The notes beneath the pieces are model-generated. The model ran no database searches. It saw only the letters and a program-made list of their open reading frames with translations, and was not told where the DNA came from. A stretch of 64,000 bases of DNA from Companilactobacillus furfuricola (lineage in GTDB: Bacteria > Bacillota > Bacilli > Lactobacillales > Lactobacillaceae): positions 40,512 to 104,511 of the forward strand of contig NZ_RHNT01000003.1 of the NCBI RefSeq assembly GCF_003946325.1, written 5' to 3'. Position numbers and translations under genes: made by a program. Positions 16,999 to 26,472 of this stretch are shown here, piece after piece (the stretch's first letter is position 1; each line of letters begins with the position of its first letter).

Positions 16999-19196
16999 GG
17001 TATAGCCTCTTTCCAATTCTTCAATGCCTCATTAAGGTCCAATTCAGCATCAGAATTACTTGTTGTTAGTCGTAATGTTTGTTCATTAGAAACTTTACCT
17101 AATAACTCAATGTCGTTTGCAAATAAGCTTTCAATTACGGATTCCTTCTCAGTTGGAACACTGATCAAAAATCTTCCCGTGGTTTCAGAAAAGACAGCTT
17201 CACTTGATAAGTCCGTTTTAACGTCAAACCCTAATTGATTTTCAAAAGCTGCTTCAGCTAAAGCAACTACTAAACCACCTTCTGACACATCGTGACAACT
17301 AGCGATCAAACCTTGCTGAATAGCTTTTAGCATGTTGTCTTGGATAGCTTTCACTTTGGATACATCAATTGAATTCAAGCCACCGTTAACATCGCCAGTT
17401 TGCATCAATTGAAGTTCTGATCCATTAAAATCATCCTTGGTAGTTCCTACTAAGTAAATCGTGTCTCCAGGATTTTTGAATCCTTGTGTGGTCACATTAT
17501 CCAAGTCTTTAGTTAGACCAACCATGCCGATCATTGGACTTGGATAAATTGCTTCTTCATTGAATTCGTTGTAAAGGGAAACATTACCAGAAATAACTGG
17601 TAATTCTAAGTTCTCACAAACGGATGCCATCCCTTCAACGCTACGATTAAATTCCCAAAAAATCTCTGGCTTTTCAGGATTTCCATAGTTCAAGCAATCA
17701 GTGATCCCAATGGGCTCTGAACCTGAAGCAATCAAGTTAGCAGAAGCTTCGATTATTGCAATTTGGCCACCAACGTATGGATCAACATAAACTAATTTAG
17801 AGTTACCATCATTAGTCATCGCTAAAGCTTTTCTAGTGCCCCTAACGCGAACGACTGCTGCATCACTACCAGGTTTTACTACGGTATTTGCCTTGATCTG
17901 TGAGTCGTATGTCTTGTAAAAATATTCTTTTGAAGCAATATTTGGTTGCTTCAACATCTTCAACCAAGTCTTAGCTAAAGAATCGACTTTAGGTTGATAC
18001 TGATCATGATAATTATCTGACAGTAAGCGTTTTGGAGTTTGTCCTTGATGAACATATTCAGGAGAGTCATCGACCAAACCAGCTACAGGAATGTCTGTTA
18101 CAAGTTCGCCGTGCTGATAGATCTTATACTGTTTGTCAGAAGTAACTTTGCCAATGACCACTGCATCTAAGCCCGTATTATTGAAAAATTTAATAATTTC
18201 ATCTCGATACTCTGGTTTAGCACACAACACCATTCTTTCTTGTGATTCTGAAAGCATGATCTCATAAGGTGTCATATTTGTTTCTCGTTGTGGAACTTGA
18301 TCGAGTTCTAATACTAGACCACTGGAGGCTTTCGAAGCCATTTCGGCTGTTGAAGAAACTAAGCCAGCAGCTCCCATGTCTTGAATACCCATGATCCAAT
18401 CAGAATGCTCTTGAACTAATTCAATACAAGCATCCATCAAAAGCTTTTCCATGAAGGGATCGCCCACTTGAACAGCGGAACGTTGAGACTTGTTCTCATC
18501 AGTGAACTCATCGGAAGCAAAAGTTGCCCCGTGGATCCCATCTCGACCAGTCTTGGCACCAACATAAATAATTAAATTGTTTTCACCTTTAGCTTTACCA
18601 TATTTAATATCCGAATTATTGATCAAGCCGACACACATTGCATTTACGACAGGGTTATTCTTATATCTATCTTGGAAAGAGATCTCACCGCCAACAGTCG
18701 GGATACCGATACAATTTCCGTATCCACCGATACCGGCAACGATCTCACTAGCTAAATACTTGGTATGTTCATCAGTCAAATTACCAAATTTCAAACTATT
18801 AAGCATAGCAATAGGAGTTGCCCCCATCGAGAAAATGTCACGAATGATACCACCGACACCAGTAGCTGCTCCTTGATAAGGCTCAACAGCAGATGGGTGA
18901 TTATGACTTTCAGCTTTGAAAACGACTGCTTGATTGTCATCAATATCGATAATACCGGCATCCTCTCCTGGGCCAGCCAAAACTCGTTTACCTTTATTGG
19001 GGAATTTTCTCAAAACGTGCTTTGAATTCTTATATGAACAATGTTCGCTCCACATTACTGAAAATAATCCTGCTTCGGTGTAGTTCGGCAAACGATGAAG
19101 AATATCATCGCAAATGATCTTAAATTCAGCTTCACTTAATCCCCAAGCTTTGTAAAGCTTTTGTTCGTTTATCATTGTGGCTGTTGGTTCTGTCAT
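16983..19196 (-). CDS. purL: Phosphoribosylformylglycinamidine synthase large subunit
   Basis: ATP-dependent amidation of FGAR using ammonia from PurQ, with PurS as the bridging subunit. The 737 residues fit the small Gram-positive PurL (about 740), not the single-chain enzyme of about 1300. Visible motifs are [50 protein letters not shown], and in the second half [19 protein letters not shown] and [16 protein letters not shown]. The start codon directly follows the purQ stop with only a weak ribosome binding site, so coupling to purQ is likely. Confidence 0.97.
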   Translation of the reverse strand: MTEPTATMINEQKLYKAWGLSEAEFKIICDDILHRLPNYTEAGLFSVMWSEHCSYKNSKHVLRKFPNKGKRVLAGPGEDAGIIDIDDNQAVVFKAESHNHPSAVEPYQGAATGVGGIIRDIFSMGATPIAMLNSLKFGNLTDEHTKYLASEIVAGIGGYGNCIGIPTVGGEISFQDRYKNNPVVNAMCVGLINNSDIKYGKAKGENNLIIYVGAKTGRDGIHGATFASDEFTDENKSQRSAVQVGDPFMEKLLMDACIELVQEHSDWIMGIQDMGAAGLVSSTAEMASKASSGLVLELDQVPQRETNMTPYEIMLSESQERMVLCAKPEYRDEIIKFFNNTGLDAVVIGKVTSDKQYKIYQHGELVTDIPVAGLVDDSPEYVHQGQTPKRLLSDNYHDQYQPKVDSLAKTWLKMLKQPNIASKEYFYKTYDSQIKANTVVKPGSDAAVVRVRGTRKALAMTNDGNSKLVYVDPYVGGQIAIIEASANLIASGSEPIGITDCLNYGNPEKPEIFWEFNRSVEGMASVCENLELPVISGNVSLYNEFNEEAIYPSPMIGMVGLTKDLDNVTTQGFKNPGDTIYLVGTTKDDFNGSELQLMQTGDVNGGLNSIDVSKVKAIQDNMLKAIQQGLIASCHDVSEGGLVVALAEAAFENQLGFDVKTDLSSEAVFSETTGRFLISVPTEKESVIESLFANDIELLGKVSNEQTLRLTTSNSDAELDLNEALKNWKEAIPCLMK

Positions 19197-19874
19197 TTAT
19201 TGATTCACCCTATCCATATGATTTTTTAAAATTGATTGGAACATTTTCAAACCGTCGTCTGATCCAACTAAAGTTTCCAGTGCTCGTTCGGGGTGTGGCA
19301 TCATCCCTAACACATTCTTTTCTTTATTAGTGATCCCAGCAATTTGATCAACACTTCCATTAATATCTGATTGATATTTAAAGGCAATTTGGTCATTTTG
19401 CTTTAATTCATTTAAAGTTTGCTCATCACAGTAATAATTTCCTTCACCATGAGCTACGGGAATATCGATCACTTGGTTTGCCGAATATTCTGAAGTAAAT
19501 TGTGTTTGATTGTTTATTACTTGTAATGAGACAGTTTCACAAATGAACCGATTATGGTTGTTTTTGATGAGAGCTCCCGGCAATAATCCGATCTCTGTCA
19601 AAATTTGAAAACCATTGCAAATGCCTAAAACTGGTTTCCCTTCTGCTGCCATTTGTTTGATAGCAGGGATTATCGGTGCATGACCAGCAATAGCGCCACT
19701 GCGCAAATAATCTCCATATGAAAATCCACCAGGGATCAAAACTGCATCAAATCCTGACAAAGAAGTTTCTTGAAAATTAACCAGCTCTACTTCTTCATTG
19801 ATCCCATCTTTAATTGCGAAGTAAAGGTCTTTATCACAATTGGAACCAGGAAATACAACTACAGCAAATTTCAT
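19197..19874 (-). CDS. purQ: Phosphoribosylformylglycinamidine synthase, glutaminase subunit
   Basis: Class I glutamine amidotransferase that feeds ammonia to PurL. The 225-residue protein has the nucleophile block [11 protein letters not shown] and the His-Glu pair in [10 protein letters not shown] near the C-terminus; VAHGEGNYY is the other conserved block. The N-terminal [15 protein letters not shown] is the PurQ signature. It shares one base with purS upstream and abuts purL downstream. Confidence 0.98.
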   Translation of the reverse strand: MKFAVVVFPGSNCDKDLYFAIKDGINEEVELVNFQETSLSGFDAVLIPGGFSYGDYLRSGAIAGHAPIIPAIKQMAAEGKPVLGICNGFQILTEIGLLPGALIKNNHNRFICETVSLQVINNQTQFTSEYSANQVIDIPVAHGEGNYYCDEQTLNELKQNDQIAFKYQSDINGSVDQIAGITNKEKNVLGMMPHPERALETLVGSDDGLKMFQSILKNHMDRVNQ

Positions 19875-20128
19875 TAGACTTCCTCCGATTGTACGAATTC
19901 ATAACGGTAAGTTTCCATATTAGGATTTGCCAGTAGGTCATCACAAATTTTCTCAATATCTTCTTTGACTGTTGGTGAATCGCCATCAACAGTGATCTCG
20001 AAATACTTTCCCATACGGATATCTTGGACATCATTAAAACCCATTCCGTGAACGGCTTTTTTAACTGCCTCACCTTGAGGGTCAAGGATCGATTTCTTGT
20101 ACGTTACGTATACTTTTACTAAAGTCAT
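19874..20128 (-). CDS. purS: Phosphoribosylformylglycinamidine synthase, PurS subunit
   Basis: Small subunit bridging PurL and PurQ. The 84 residues match the family: [21 protein letters not shown] and [17 protein letters not shown] are its hallmarks. It is packed between purC (abutting) and purQ (one-base overlap). Confidence 0.97.
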   Translation of the reverse strand: MTLVKVYVTYKKSILDPQGEAVKKAVHGMGFNDVQDIRMGKYFEITVDGDSPTVKEDIEKICDDLLANPNMETYRYEFVQSEEV

Positions 20129-20836
20129 TTATTTAGCTCCTTCTAGTCTGTTAAGTACCTTTTGGTATGTTTCCACTAAATCAGCTTGATTCTTTCTGAA
20201 AACATCTTTGTCCAATGAAGTATGGGTATTGTGATCCCACAAGCGGCAGTTATCAGGAGAAAACTCATCAATTAGGATGATCTCCCCATTTACACGACCA
20301 AATTCCAGTTTAAAATCAACTAGATCAAGTGAATCTTGAGCGAATAATTTAATCAAAAGCTGATTTATCTTGCGAGTTTGGTCCTTGATGTAATTAAGTT
20401 CATCCTCAGTAGCAATTTCAAGCGATGTGATCTGATTATCATTGATAAAAGGATCATCTAAAGCATCACTCTTGTAATAAAATTCAATAATTGGTTCAGG
20501 TAGATTCTTTCCTTCTTCGAGAGCAAATTTCTTAGCAAAGCTTCCTGCTATTTTGTTGCGTAAAACAACTTCGACAGGAATCAATTCAGTTTTTAAAACT
20601 AATTGTTCGTGATCAGACAAGTTCTTAACTAAATGTGTCTTTATACCGTTTTTGATCAAGTAATCAAAAATATAAGATGAGATCTTGCAGTTAAGTTGTC
20701 CTTTACCAGGGATATGTTCTTTTCTTTCACCATTAAAGGCAGTGGCTTGGTCTTTGTAGACCATCAATAATTCTGAATCGTTATCGGTACTGAAAACATC
20801 TTTAGCTTTACCTGAATAAATTAATTGCTCTGACAT
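20129..20836 (-). CDS. purC: SAICAR synthetase
   Basis: Ligates aspartate to CAIR. The start is the ATG at 20836 (MSEQLIYSGKAKDVFST), preceded by AGGAG; the in-frame extension to 20860 would run into purK and lacks a site. The 235 residues contain VPVEVVLRNKIAGSF-type (EVVLRNKIAGSFAKK), PIIEFYYKSDALDDPFIND and the metal-site block EIILIDEFSPDNCRLWD. It lies between purK and purS. Confidence 0.97.
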   Translation of the reverse strand: MSEQLIYSGKAKDVFSTDNDSELLMVYKDQATAFNGERKEHIPGKGQLNCKISSYIFDYLIKNGIKTHLVKNLSDHEQLVLKTELIPVEVVLRNKIAGSFAKKFALEEGKNLPEPIIEFYYKSDALDDPFINDNQITSLEIATEDELNYIKDQTRKINQLLIKLFAQDSLDLVDFKLEFGRVNGEIILIDEFSPDNCRLWDHNTHTSLDKDVFRKNQADLVETYQKVLNRLEGAK

Positions 20837-20844
20837 AATATCTC

Positions 20845-21975
20845 CTATTTTCTTTTCCAAATTGGATCATTGTGAATTTCATCTTTAGTTGCTTCAATGT
20901 CGTCGGTCAAAATGGTGATATGTCCCATCTTCCGGTTTGGCTTTGCAACATCCTTGCCGTAATCATGAAAATACCATTCCACATGATCTTGAATCTTCTT
21001 CTTTGCTCGATAAATGTGTTGACCAAGTAAATTGACCATAATTGCTGAATTAAAAAGTTTGACTTTAGGCATCGGCCAATTGCAAATCCCTAAAATATGC
21101 GTATCAAATTGTGAGACATTGCAACTTTCGATAGTTAAATGTCCCGAATTATGAGGCCTTGGAGCAATTTCATTTACAAAAACCTCATGATCAGTTGAAA
21201 TGAAGAATTCGATACACATCGTTCCAACAAGATTAAGTTCCTTAGCAATCTCACGCGCTACTTGTAAGCATTTTGCTTGTGTTTCATGTTTGATCATCGC
21301 CGGACAATTACTAATGTGCAAAATATTGTTATGGTGTTCATTCTCGATCACGGGAAAAACAGAATGCTCTCCCTTTTGGTTACCAGAGATCACCACTGAA
21401 ACTTCCTTAAAGAGGTCGATCTGCTGTTCCAAAATACAAATACCGGTATTTAATAATTCTTGGATATCGTCTTCGGAATAACTTTGATCTTCAATACGGA
21501 TCTGACCTTTTCCATCATATCCACCTTCAACAGTTTTCAAGATAGCTGGCAGACCGATCTCATCGATCGAGCGACGAAATTCGTCCATCGATTTGACGAT
21601 ATGGTGCTTCACCACTGGAAAGCCATTTTCAGACAAAAAGTCCTTTTCCCGGATACGATTTTGAGTTACAACCAATGCTTTCGTTCCCTGAGGAACGTCA
21701 GTATATTTCTTAACGATGGCAATGGCCTCAGCATCGACATTCTCAAATTCATAGGTCAAAACATCAACACGTTGCGCCAATTTGATCAAAGCTGGTAAAT
21801 CACTATATTCAGCTACGATCTGTTCGTCAGCAACTTGAGCTGCCGAACAATTTGGCGTTGGATCTAAAACTAAAACTTTAAAACCTTTCTCTTTTGCGGA
21901 AGCGGCCATCATTTGGCCTAACTGACCGCCTCCGATGATTCCGATTGATTCTCCAGGTAAGTGAAGTTTATCCAA
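20845..21975 (-). CDS. purK: N5-carboxyaminoimidazole ribonucleotide synthetase
   Basis: ATP-grasp enzyme that makes N5-CAIR from AIR and bicarbonate, the substrate for PurE. The likely start is the TTG at 21975 ([24 protein letters not shown]), with GGGAAG upstream; this N-terminus has the family length. An in-frame GTG four codons earlier is the alternative. Conserved blocks include [15 protein letters not shown] (ATP binding) and [18 protein letters not shown] near 270-290. The start overlaps the end of purE by 8 bp. The 376-residue length is normal. Confidence 0.93.
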   Translation of the reverse strand: MDKLHLPGESIGIIGGGQLGQMMAASAKEKGFKVLVLDPTPNCSAAQVADEQIVAEYSDLPALIKLAQRVDVLTYEFENVDAEAIAIVKKYTDVPQGTKALVVTQNRIREKDFLSENGFPVVKHHIVKSMDEFRRSIDEIGLPAILKTVEGGYDGKGQIRIEDQSYSEDDIQELLNTGICILEQQIDLFKEVSVVISGNQKGEHSVFPVIENEHHNNILHISNCPAMIKHETQAKCLQVAREIAKELNLVGTMCIEFFISTDHEVFVNEIAPRPHNSGHLTIESCNVSQFDTHILGICNWPMPKVKLFNSAIMVNLLGQHIYRAKKKIQDHVEWYFHDYGKDVAKPNRKMGHITILTDDIEATKDEIHNDPIWKRK

Positions 21976-22453
21976 GTTGCTTCCCACTTTCTATCGACTT
22001 ATTTCTCATCGATTCTGTGTATTTGATCAAGGACTCTTGATAACTAGGTTCATTCAAAGCACAAATCTTTGTTGCCAATAAAGCAGCATTAGTTGCTCCT
22101 GCTTTACCGATCGCCATAGTAGCTACTGGAACGCCACCAGGCATTTGCACGATCGACAACAATGAATCCATCCCTTTTAAAGCGTGCGAGTCAACTGGTA
22201 CTCCGATAACCGGTAAGATCGTTGTAGCTGCGATCATTCCTGGTAAGTGAGCTGCTCCCCCGGCACCAGCAATAATTACTTTGTATCCATTATCTGATGC
22301 CGTCTTACCAAAATTGATCATTTCTTCAGGCATACGATGCGCTGAAATAACATTAACTGAATGACTGACACCCAGTTCTTCCAAAACATCAATTGATGCT
22401 TGCATTGTCTTAAGGTCAGAAATCGACCCCATAATAACTGCTACGTCTTTCAT
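21968..22453 (-). CDS. purE: N5-CAIR mutase
   Basis: Converts N5-CAIR to CAIR. The 161 residues show [15 protein letters not shown] (phosphate and ribose binding), SAHRMPEEM with the catalytic histidine, and [14 protein letters not shown], all diagnostic of class I PurE. It is the first gene of the purine operon, with the promoter at 22484-22512 and two PurBox-like sites further upstream. Confidence 0.98.
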   Translation of the reverse strand: MKDVAVIMGSISDLKTMQASIDVLEELGVSHSVNVISAHRMPEEMINFGKTASDNGYKVIIAGAGGAAHLPGMIAATTILPVIGVPVDSHALKGMDSLLSIVQMPGGVPVATMAIGKAGATNAALLATKICALNEPSYQESLIKYTESMRNKSIESGKQLG

Positions 22454-22483
22454 AAGTCATCTTCTTCCTTTCTGCATGTTTTA

Positions 22484-22512
22484 AGTCTATCAAGATTAAT
22501 TTTCATTTTCAA
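22484..22512 (-). promoter_or_regulatory. Promoter of the purine operon
   Basis: On the minus strand TTGAAA and TAGACT are 17 bases apart. The leader would be only about 20-25 nt to the purE start, with no room for a guanine riboswitch. Upstream sequence is strongly AT-rich. Confidence 0.6.
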
Positions 22513-22546
22513 GTAATTTACGTATGATATTGTTAATTTATTCTAG

Positions 22547-22559
22547 AATGTTCGTTTAT
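22547..22559 (-). promoter_or_regulatory. PurBox-like PurR site, proximal
   Basis: The minus strand reads TAAACGAACATT, close to the Gram-positive PurBox consensus (AWWWCCGAACWWT). Its CGAAC core lies 42 bases before the -35 hexamer, that is about -77 from the start of transcription. That is the position from which PurR activates in Lactococcus lactis, so activation rather than repression is suggested. Confidence 0.6.
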
Positions 22560-22596
22560 TATAATTAATAAATCCGTATTAAAAAAATTATATATA

Positions 22597-22611
22597 TTTA
22601 GTTCGTATTTT
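22597..22611 (-). promoter_or_regulatory. PurBox-like PurR site, distal
   Basis: The minus strand reads AAAATACGAACTAAA: a second CGAAC core in the same orientation, 51 bases upstream of the first. A partial box in the opposite orientation (AAATCCGTATT on the plus strand, near 22571) lies between them. Confidence 0.5.
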
Positions 22612-22633
22612 AATGATAAATTTAAAATGGTAT

Positions 22634-22668
22634 AAAAAAAATCCCGGTACAGTCAATCTGTACCGGGA
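22634..22668 (-). terminator. Terminator of ynzC-yneF
   Basis: On the minus strand TCCCGGTACAG and CTGTACCGGGA form a perfect 11-bp stem with a 5-nt loop, followed by eight Ts. It separates yneF from the purine promoter. Confidence 0.93.
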
Positions 22669-22678
22669 GATAAAAATA

Positions 22679-22906
22679 TTATTTATTTTTCTTTTGTTGT
22701 GCTTTCATTGATGCCATAACTTGATTAAGCTTCTTTTGTGAAGGCTTTTGCCCCATTTGCGACATCATTTGTTTGACCATGTCAGCACTAATTGGTGGAT
22801 TATCTTGGAAGTACTTCTTCATATACCATCTGGCAATGAAAAACCCGATAACAACCCCAACTAGGATACCGATGATCGCAGCAATAATTATTGGCCACAT
22901 ACGCAA
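22679..22906 (-). CDS. yneF: UPF0154 membrane protein YneF
   Basis: Small protein of 75 residues with one N-terminal transmembrane helix (about residues 5-27, rich in Ile, Val and Gly) followed by a cytoplasmic part with [24 protein letters not shown], the conserved UPF0154 block. Function is unknown. In B. subtilis yneF lies a few genes after ynzC in the same lexA neighbourhood, as here. Confidence 0.93.
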   Translation of the reverse strand: MRMWPIIIAAIIGILVGVVIGFFIARWYMKKYFQDNPPISADMVKQMMSQMGQKPSQKKLNQVMASMKAQQKKNK

Positions 22907-22960
22907 TTCATCCTTTCCATACCCTAATAATATTACATTACTTCAAGATCAATTAAAAGA

Positions 22961-23203
22961 CTAATCGTCTCTTAAGCCTTTTTCACGTTGAATTTTACGA
23001 ACTTTTTCAGGTGTAACCTCATTCCCCTTTTTGTCGAAGACCCGCATGTTTTCGATCTGAGTCTTAAAGCCAGCTCGGAAGTTCTCTAAGTACTCTTTTC
23101 TAAGGGCACGTTGTTGCTCTTCTTCTTCTTTGGTAATGGTACCTGCCTTAGCCTTATGAGCCAAGTCATTCAATTTTGCAATCAGTTTTTCTTGATCTGT
23201 CAT
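22961..23203 (-). CDS. ynzC: DUF896 protein (YnzC family)
   Basis: An 80-residue, highly charged, mainly helical protein. The start EKLIAKLNDLAHKAKAGTITKEEEEQQRALRKEYL (helical hairpin) is diagnostic of DUF896. The B. subtilis homologue is the third gene of the SOS-controlled yneA-yneB-ynzC operon divergent from lexA. Here it is the first gene, and yneA (division inhibitor) and yneB (resolvase-like) are missing. A perfect -10 (TATAAT on the minus strand) and the LexA box at 23222-23235 suggest that SOS control is kept. Confidence 0.92.
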   Translation of the reverse strand: MTDQEKLIAKLNDLAHKAKAGTITKEEEEQQRALRKEYLENFRAGFKTQIENMRVFDKKGNEVTPEKVRKIQREKGLRDD

Positions 23204-23221
23204 ATTTCACACTCCAATAAC

Positions 23222-23235
23222 CGAACACTTGTTTG
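23222..23235. promoter_or_regulatory. LexA operator between ynzC and lexA
   Basis: CGAACACTTGTTTG matches the Gram-positive SOS box (CGAACRNRYGTTYG) at all positions but one. It overlaps the -35 of the lexA promoter and lies just downstream of the -10 of the divergent ynzC promoter, so one site can control both. Confidence 0.85.
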
Positions 23236-23261
23236 AATTATACCATTGATTTTGATACAAT
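23233..23261 (+). promoter_or_regulatory. Promoter of lexA
   Basis: TTGAAT (23233-23238) and TACAAT (23256-23261) are 17 bases apart; the first bases of the -35 are the last bases of the LexA box. Confidence 0.7.
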
Positions 23262-23292
23262 CTATTTAAGATATTAACAATGAGGTGTTCTA

Positions 23293-23916
23293 ATGTCAAA
23301 AAACGAAGGATCAAAACAAATACAAATCCTTGAATGCATACATGATTATTTGGACGAACACGGGTATCCACCCACAGTTCGTGAAATCTGTGAAGCAGTT
23401 GATCTTTCATCGACTTCTACCGTCCACGGCCATTTATCCCGACTAGAGAAAAAGGGCTACATCCAAAGAGACCCTACTAAACCTAGAGCGTTAGAACTGA
23501 CGATCGCTGGTTTGAACTTAATTGGCATTAAACCTAAAGAGATCCCAATTATCGGTACTGTTGCTGCCGGTCAACCGATCACTGCTGAACAAGACTTTGA
23601 TGGAACGTTCCCACTCCCACCAGACCTATCCAGAGATTCAGGAGAGTTGTTCATGTTGAAGATCCACGGTGAAAGTATGATCAACATCGGAATCCTCGAT
23701 GGCGACCAAGTGATCGTCCACGAACAAAATACCGCTAATAACGGTGAGATCGTAATCGCCATGACTGAAGAGATCGAAGCAACTTGCAAACGATTCTACG
23801 CCGAAAACGGTCATTACCGTTTACAACCTGAAAACGACACTATGGACCCAATTATTCTTGACAATGTTGAAATTGTTGGAAAAGTGGTTGGTTTATACAG
23901 ACCCCAAATTTTTTAA
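23293..23916 (+). CDS. lexA: SOS repressor LexA
   Basis: Represses DNA-damage genes and cleaves itself when bound to RecA filaments. The 207 residues comprise an N-terminal winged helix (about 1-65, with [24 protein letters not shown] as recognition region) and a C-terminal peptidase. The self-cleavage site Ala92-Gly93 is in GTVAAGQP, the catalytic Ser128 in HGESM and Lys166 in EATCKRF; all three are present. The SOS box and promoter upstream indicate autoregulation. A second likely target is the small gene at 51288-51620. Confidence 0.98.
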   Translation: MSKNEGSKQIQILECIHDYLDEHGYPPTVREICEAVDLSSTSTVHGHLSRLEKKGYIQRDPTKPRALELTIAGLNLIGIKPKEIPIIGTVAAGQPITAEQDFDGTFPLPPDLSRDSGELFMLKIHGESMINIGILDGDQVIVHEQNTANNGEIVIAMTEEIEATCKRFYAENGHYRLQPENDTMDPIILDNVEIVGKVVGLYRPQIF

Positions 23917-23928
23917 ATAACGATAGTT

Positions 23929-23964
23929 ACCCCCGTAAGAAATTATCTTACGGGGGTTTTATTT
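23929..23964 (+). terminator. Terminator of lexA
   Basis: ACCCCCGTAAGA and TCTTACGGGGGT make a perfect 12-bp stem with a 5-nt loop, followed by TTTATTTT. It separates lexA from the repeats that follow. Confidence 0.95.
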
Positions 23965-24019
23965 TGCCATATTTAGCAACAATAAATCACGAATGGACAT
24001 TACTTAAATGGCATTTGTC

Positions 24020-24062
24020 CGCTGACAGTAGCTATTCCGGAGGCTCTTGTCGTCTGAACAAG
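24020..24062. repeat. 3' half copy of the structured element
   Basis: GCTGACAGTAGCTATTCCGG followed by AGGC and GTCGTCT matches the second half (P2 3' strand, conserved loop, P1b 3' strand) of the full copies that follow. There is no matching 5' half upstream, so it is a remnant of a tandem duplication. The segment 23965-24019 between it and the lexA terminator shows nothing recognisable. Confidence 0.7.
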
Positions 24063-24063
24063 A

Positions 24064-24164
24064 GAGTGGGAGACGACGTTCAGCTGCTGAGGATTTAGGG
24101 ACTGGCAACATCCAAGGTGCGGCGAGACAGTTGCTAAACCGGAGGCCATTGTCGTCTAGAACTC
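24064..24164. repeat. Structured element, locus B copy 1 (short form)
   Basis: P1a GAGT/ACTC, 3x3 loop GGG/AGA, P1b AGACGAC/GTCGTCT, the core TCAGCTGCTGAGGATT at 24080-24095 and ACCGGAGGCC at 24138-24147 are all present. It is 101 nt long because 13 nt of the 3' side of the apical hairpin are missing. P2 is weakened accordingly. Confidence 0.75.
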
Positions 24165-24179
24165 GTTTCCAAAATAAGA

Positions 24180-24293
24180 GAGTGGAAGACGACGTTCAGC
24201 TGCTGAGGATTTAGGGACTGGCAGCACCTAAGGTGCGGCGAAGCCGTGCCTGCTGACAGTTGCTAAACCGGAGGCCGTTGTCGTCTGGAACTC
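24180..24293 (+). ncRNA. Structured 114-nt intergenic element, locus B copy 2 (candidate RNA)
   Basis: Same length and layout as 10441-10554. P1a is GAGT/ACTC, the 3x3 loop GGA/GGA, and P1b AGACGAC/GTCGTCT (24187-24193 with 24280-24286). The conserved loop strands TCAGCTGCTGAGGA and CCGGAGGCC follow. P2 starts with TTTAG/CTAAA and continues through GGACTGGCAGCA with TGCTGACAGTTG (two mismatches), then a 5' bulge, and P3 GGTGCGGC/GCCGTGCC with loop GAA. The strand cannot be decided. It is insulated by the lexA and rplS terminators and I see no own promoter. Confidence 0.7.
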
Positions 24294-24303
24294 GTTTCCA
24301 AAC

Positions 24304-24340
24304 AAAAAACGCATGCACATTATCAAAATGCGCACACGTT
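24304..24340 (-). terminator. Terminator of rplS
   Basis: On the minus strand AACGTGTGCGCATT pairs with AATGTGCATGCGTT (14 bp with three G-T pairs, loop TTGAT), followed by a T-run. It lies right next to the last repeat copy. Confidence 0.85.
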
Positions 24341-24358
24341 TTAAATGTGAATATCAAA

Positions 24359-24712
24359 TTAGATATCACGACGACGTTCTTTGATACGTGCAGCCTTACC
24401 TGTACGATCACGTAAGTAGTAAAGTTTGCTACGACGTACTTTACCATATCTTACAACGTCGATCTTTTCAACACGAGGTGTGTTAAGTGGGAATGTTCTT
24501 TCAACACCAACACCACTTGACATCTTACGAACAGTATATGTAGCACTGATACCTGAACCGTGTCTCTTAATTACAACACCTTCGAATAACTGGATACGTT
24601 CACGAGAACCTTCAACAACCTTAGCGTGGACACGTACTGTGTCTCCGGCACGGAAGTCAGGAATGTCAGAACGAAGTTGTTCTTTTGTGATTTCTTCAAT
24701 TAATGGTTTCAT
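24359..24712 (-). CDS. rplS: 50S ribosomal protein L19
   Basis: Large-subunit protein at the 30S interface. The start is the ATG at 24712 ([20 protein letters not shown]), preceded by AGGGAG; an in-frame GTG at 24736 overlaps that site. The 117 residues contain [20 protein letters not shown] and the terminal [20 protein letters not shown] signature. It has its own promoter at 24800-24828 although it follows trmD. The leader between may hold an L19-type autoregulatory structure, which I cannot confirm by eye. Confidence 0.97.
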   Translation of the reverse strand: MKPLIEEITKEQLRSDIPDFRAGDTVRVHAKVVEGSRERIQLFEGVVIKRHGSGISATYTVRKMSSGVGVERTFPLNTPRVEKIDVVRYGKVRRSKLYYLRDRTGKAARIKERRRDI

Positions 24713-24799
24713 TAAACTTTTCTCCCTATCCGACACTCATGCATATCTTTCTTATAATACACAGCGGAACATCGTTGATTGTGTTTAAACACTTTTACT

Positions 24800-24828
24800 A
24801 TATTACATTATTTGTAGCAGCTTGTAAA
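24800..24828 (-). promoter_or_regulatory. Promoter of rplS
   Basis: TTTACA and TAATAT on the minus strand are 17 bases apart, starting right after the trmD stop codon. The transcript would carry a leader of about 80 nt. Confidence 0.6.
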
Positions 24829-25557
24829 CTACATTTCTGAACGGATTTCGTTCAGCAACTTTTTCTCTTCATTAGATAGATCAATTGTCTCTAATAAGTC
24901 AGGACGTCTGATCAAGGTTTTCCGTAAAGCTTCTTTTAAGCGCCAAATACGGATCTTTTCGTGATTGCCGCTAGTTAATACTTCGGGGACCTTTTTGCCA
25001 CGGAAATCGGCAGGACGAGTATATTGAGGATACTCTAAAAGTCCATGTGAGAATGACTCTTCTTCAGCTGAAAAATTATTCCCCAATACTCCCGGTACGA
25101 AGCGCATCGTGGCATCGATCATACTCATAGTTGGCAGTTCCCCACCAGTTAAAATATAATCGCCGATCGACACTTCATCCGTCACTAAATCTTTGATCCG
25201 TTCGTCAAAACCCTCATAATGACCGCAGATAAAGACTAAGTGTTCTTCTTGAGCAAACGATCGTGCCATATTAGTATCAAAAGTTTTGCCTGCTGGGTCA
25301 AGCAACACAACTCTTTTTTTACCTGGTTTTTGTTTGTCAAGATGGTTCATCGCATCATAAATCGGTTGAGCTTGCAATAACATACCCACTCCGCCGCCGT
25401 ATGGTGCATCGTCAACATGATTTTGTTTGTCGGTAGTAAAGTCACGAAAATCGATCACGTTCAAATCTAAGAGACCTTTTTCCTGAGCTTTACCAATAAC
25501 TGATTCATTAAGGGCATCAAACATTCTTGGAAAAATACTTAATACTGAAATATCCAT
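24829..25557 (-). CDS. trmD: tRNA (guanine37-N1)-methyltransferase
   Basis: Methylates G37 next to the anticodon to prevent frameshifting. The 242-residue SPOUT enzyme shows [45 protein letters not shown] and [13 protein letters not shown], the last forming the trefoil knot that binds SAM. It overlaps rimM by one base, the usual rpsP-rimM-trmD-rplS order. Confidence 0.98.
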   Translation of the reverse strand: MDISVLSIFPRMFDALNESVIGKAQEKGLLDLNVIDFRDFTTDKQNHVDDAPYGGGVGMLLQAQPIYDAMNHLDKQKPGKKRVVLLDPAGKTFDTNMARSFAQEEHLVFICGHYEGFDERIKDLVTDEVSIGDYILTGGELPTMSMIDATMRFVPGVLGNNFSAEEESFSHGLLEYPQYTRPADFRGKKVPEVLTSGNHEKIRIWRLKEALRKTLIRRPDLLETIDLSNEEKKLLNEIRSEM

Positions 25558-26072
25558 TAATCTATCAGTCCATCCGGTATTTCAACTTCGATAACTTGAT
25601 TATCCAAGTCGACTTTTTTTACTACACTCTTTATATATGGAATCAAAACTTCATCATATTTAGGCCCCTTAACTACCCAAACATCATTCGGTCCTAATTC
25701 CATGATCTCCGTAACTTTACCAATTTCACCTAATTGGTTATCGATTACTTTCAGACCAATTATTTGTCGATACAAAAACTCACCATCGGAAAGTTCGGGT
25801 GTGATCTCGTCATTCGCGAACAATTCGTCGTTCTTATATTGCTCTACGTCGTTGATGTTATCTAATCCTTTAAATTTCAATAAAGTGAAATTCTTGTGAG
25901 GACGCGATGACTCAACCGTTACTTCTTGATTGCCCGAATTAGTCTTGATCACTAATTGAGCTCCTGATTTAAATCTTTCCTCGGGAAAATCTGTGATCGA
26001 GATCACGCGTACTTCACCCTTAATTCCATGCGTATTGACAATTTTGCCAACACGGAAAAGTTTATCTGACAT
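25557..26072 (-). CDS. rimM: Ribosome maturation factor RimM
   Basis: Assists assembly of the 30S head around S19. The 171 residues have the N-terminal barrel start [18 protein letters not shown] and the C-terminal PRC-barrel with [29 protein letters not shown]. It lies 66 bp after rpsP and overlaps trmD by one base. Confidence 0.96.
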   Translation of the reverse strand: MSDKLFRVGKIVNTHGIKGEVRVISITDFPEERFKSGAQLVIKTNSGNQEVTVESSRPHKNFTLLKFKGLDNINDVEQYKNDELFANDEITPELSDGEFLYRQIIGLKVIDNQLGEIGKVTEIMELGPNDVWVVKGPKYDEVLIPYIKSVVKKVDLDNQVIEVEIPDGLID

Positions 26073-26138
26073 TTAATGCTCCATTTAAAAAGAAATAGGA
26101 TCTGATAAAAGCAAGTTTTATCTGATCCCACATCCTAA

Positions 26139-26411
26139 TTATTTTGAAAATTTGCTTTCGTGATACTTTTGCATCAAACCATGTTGTTTCAACAAGTTAC
26201 GAACTGTATCTGAAGGTTGTGCACCTTTTTGTAACCAGTCCATGATCTTGTCATCTTCAAGCTTCAATTCTTCTGGTTGTGAAATTGGGTTGTAGTAACC
26301 AACTTGTTCGATGAAGCGACCATCACGTGGTGAACGTGAATCTGCAACAACGATTCTATAAAAAGGTCTTAATTTACTACCCATGCGTTTCATTCTAATC
26401 TTAACTGACAT
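26139..26411 (-). CDS. rpsP: 30S ribosomal protein S16
   Basis: Small-subunit assembly protein. [33 protein letters not shown] is the full family signature in its 90 residues. It is the first gene of the rpsP-rimM-trmD block, and its promoter overlaps the terminator of ffh. Confidence 0.98.
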   Translation of the reverse strand: MSVKIRMKRMGSKLRPFYRIVVADSRSPRDGRFIEQVGYYNPISQPEELKLEDDKIMDWLQKGAQPSDTVRNLLKQHGLMQKYHESKFSK

Positions 26412-26443
26412 TAATGTTTCCTCCTAAAATTCTTAACTTTGTT

Positions 26444-26472
26444 AGTATACACAAAAAAAGATGAAGTGTAAA
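26444..26472 (-). promoter_or_regulatory. Promoter of rpsP, overlapping the ffh terminator
   Basis: TTTACA (26472-26467) and TATACT (26449-26444) on the minus strand are 17 bases apart. The -35 hexamer lies inside the 3' arm of the terminator stem, so terminator and promoter share sequence. Confidence 0.65.

Noticed and set aside
22454..22546. Guanine riboswitch upstream of purE
   Set aside because: The predicted leader is only about 20-25 nt and no purine-aptamer pattern is visible.
24211..24447. Minus-strand frame covering the repeat and the end of rplS
   Set aside because: It reads across the rplS terminator and the repeat element; no start signal.
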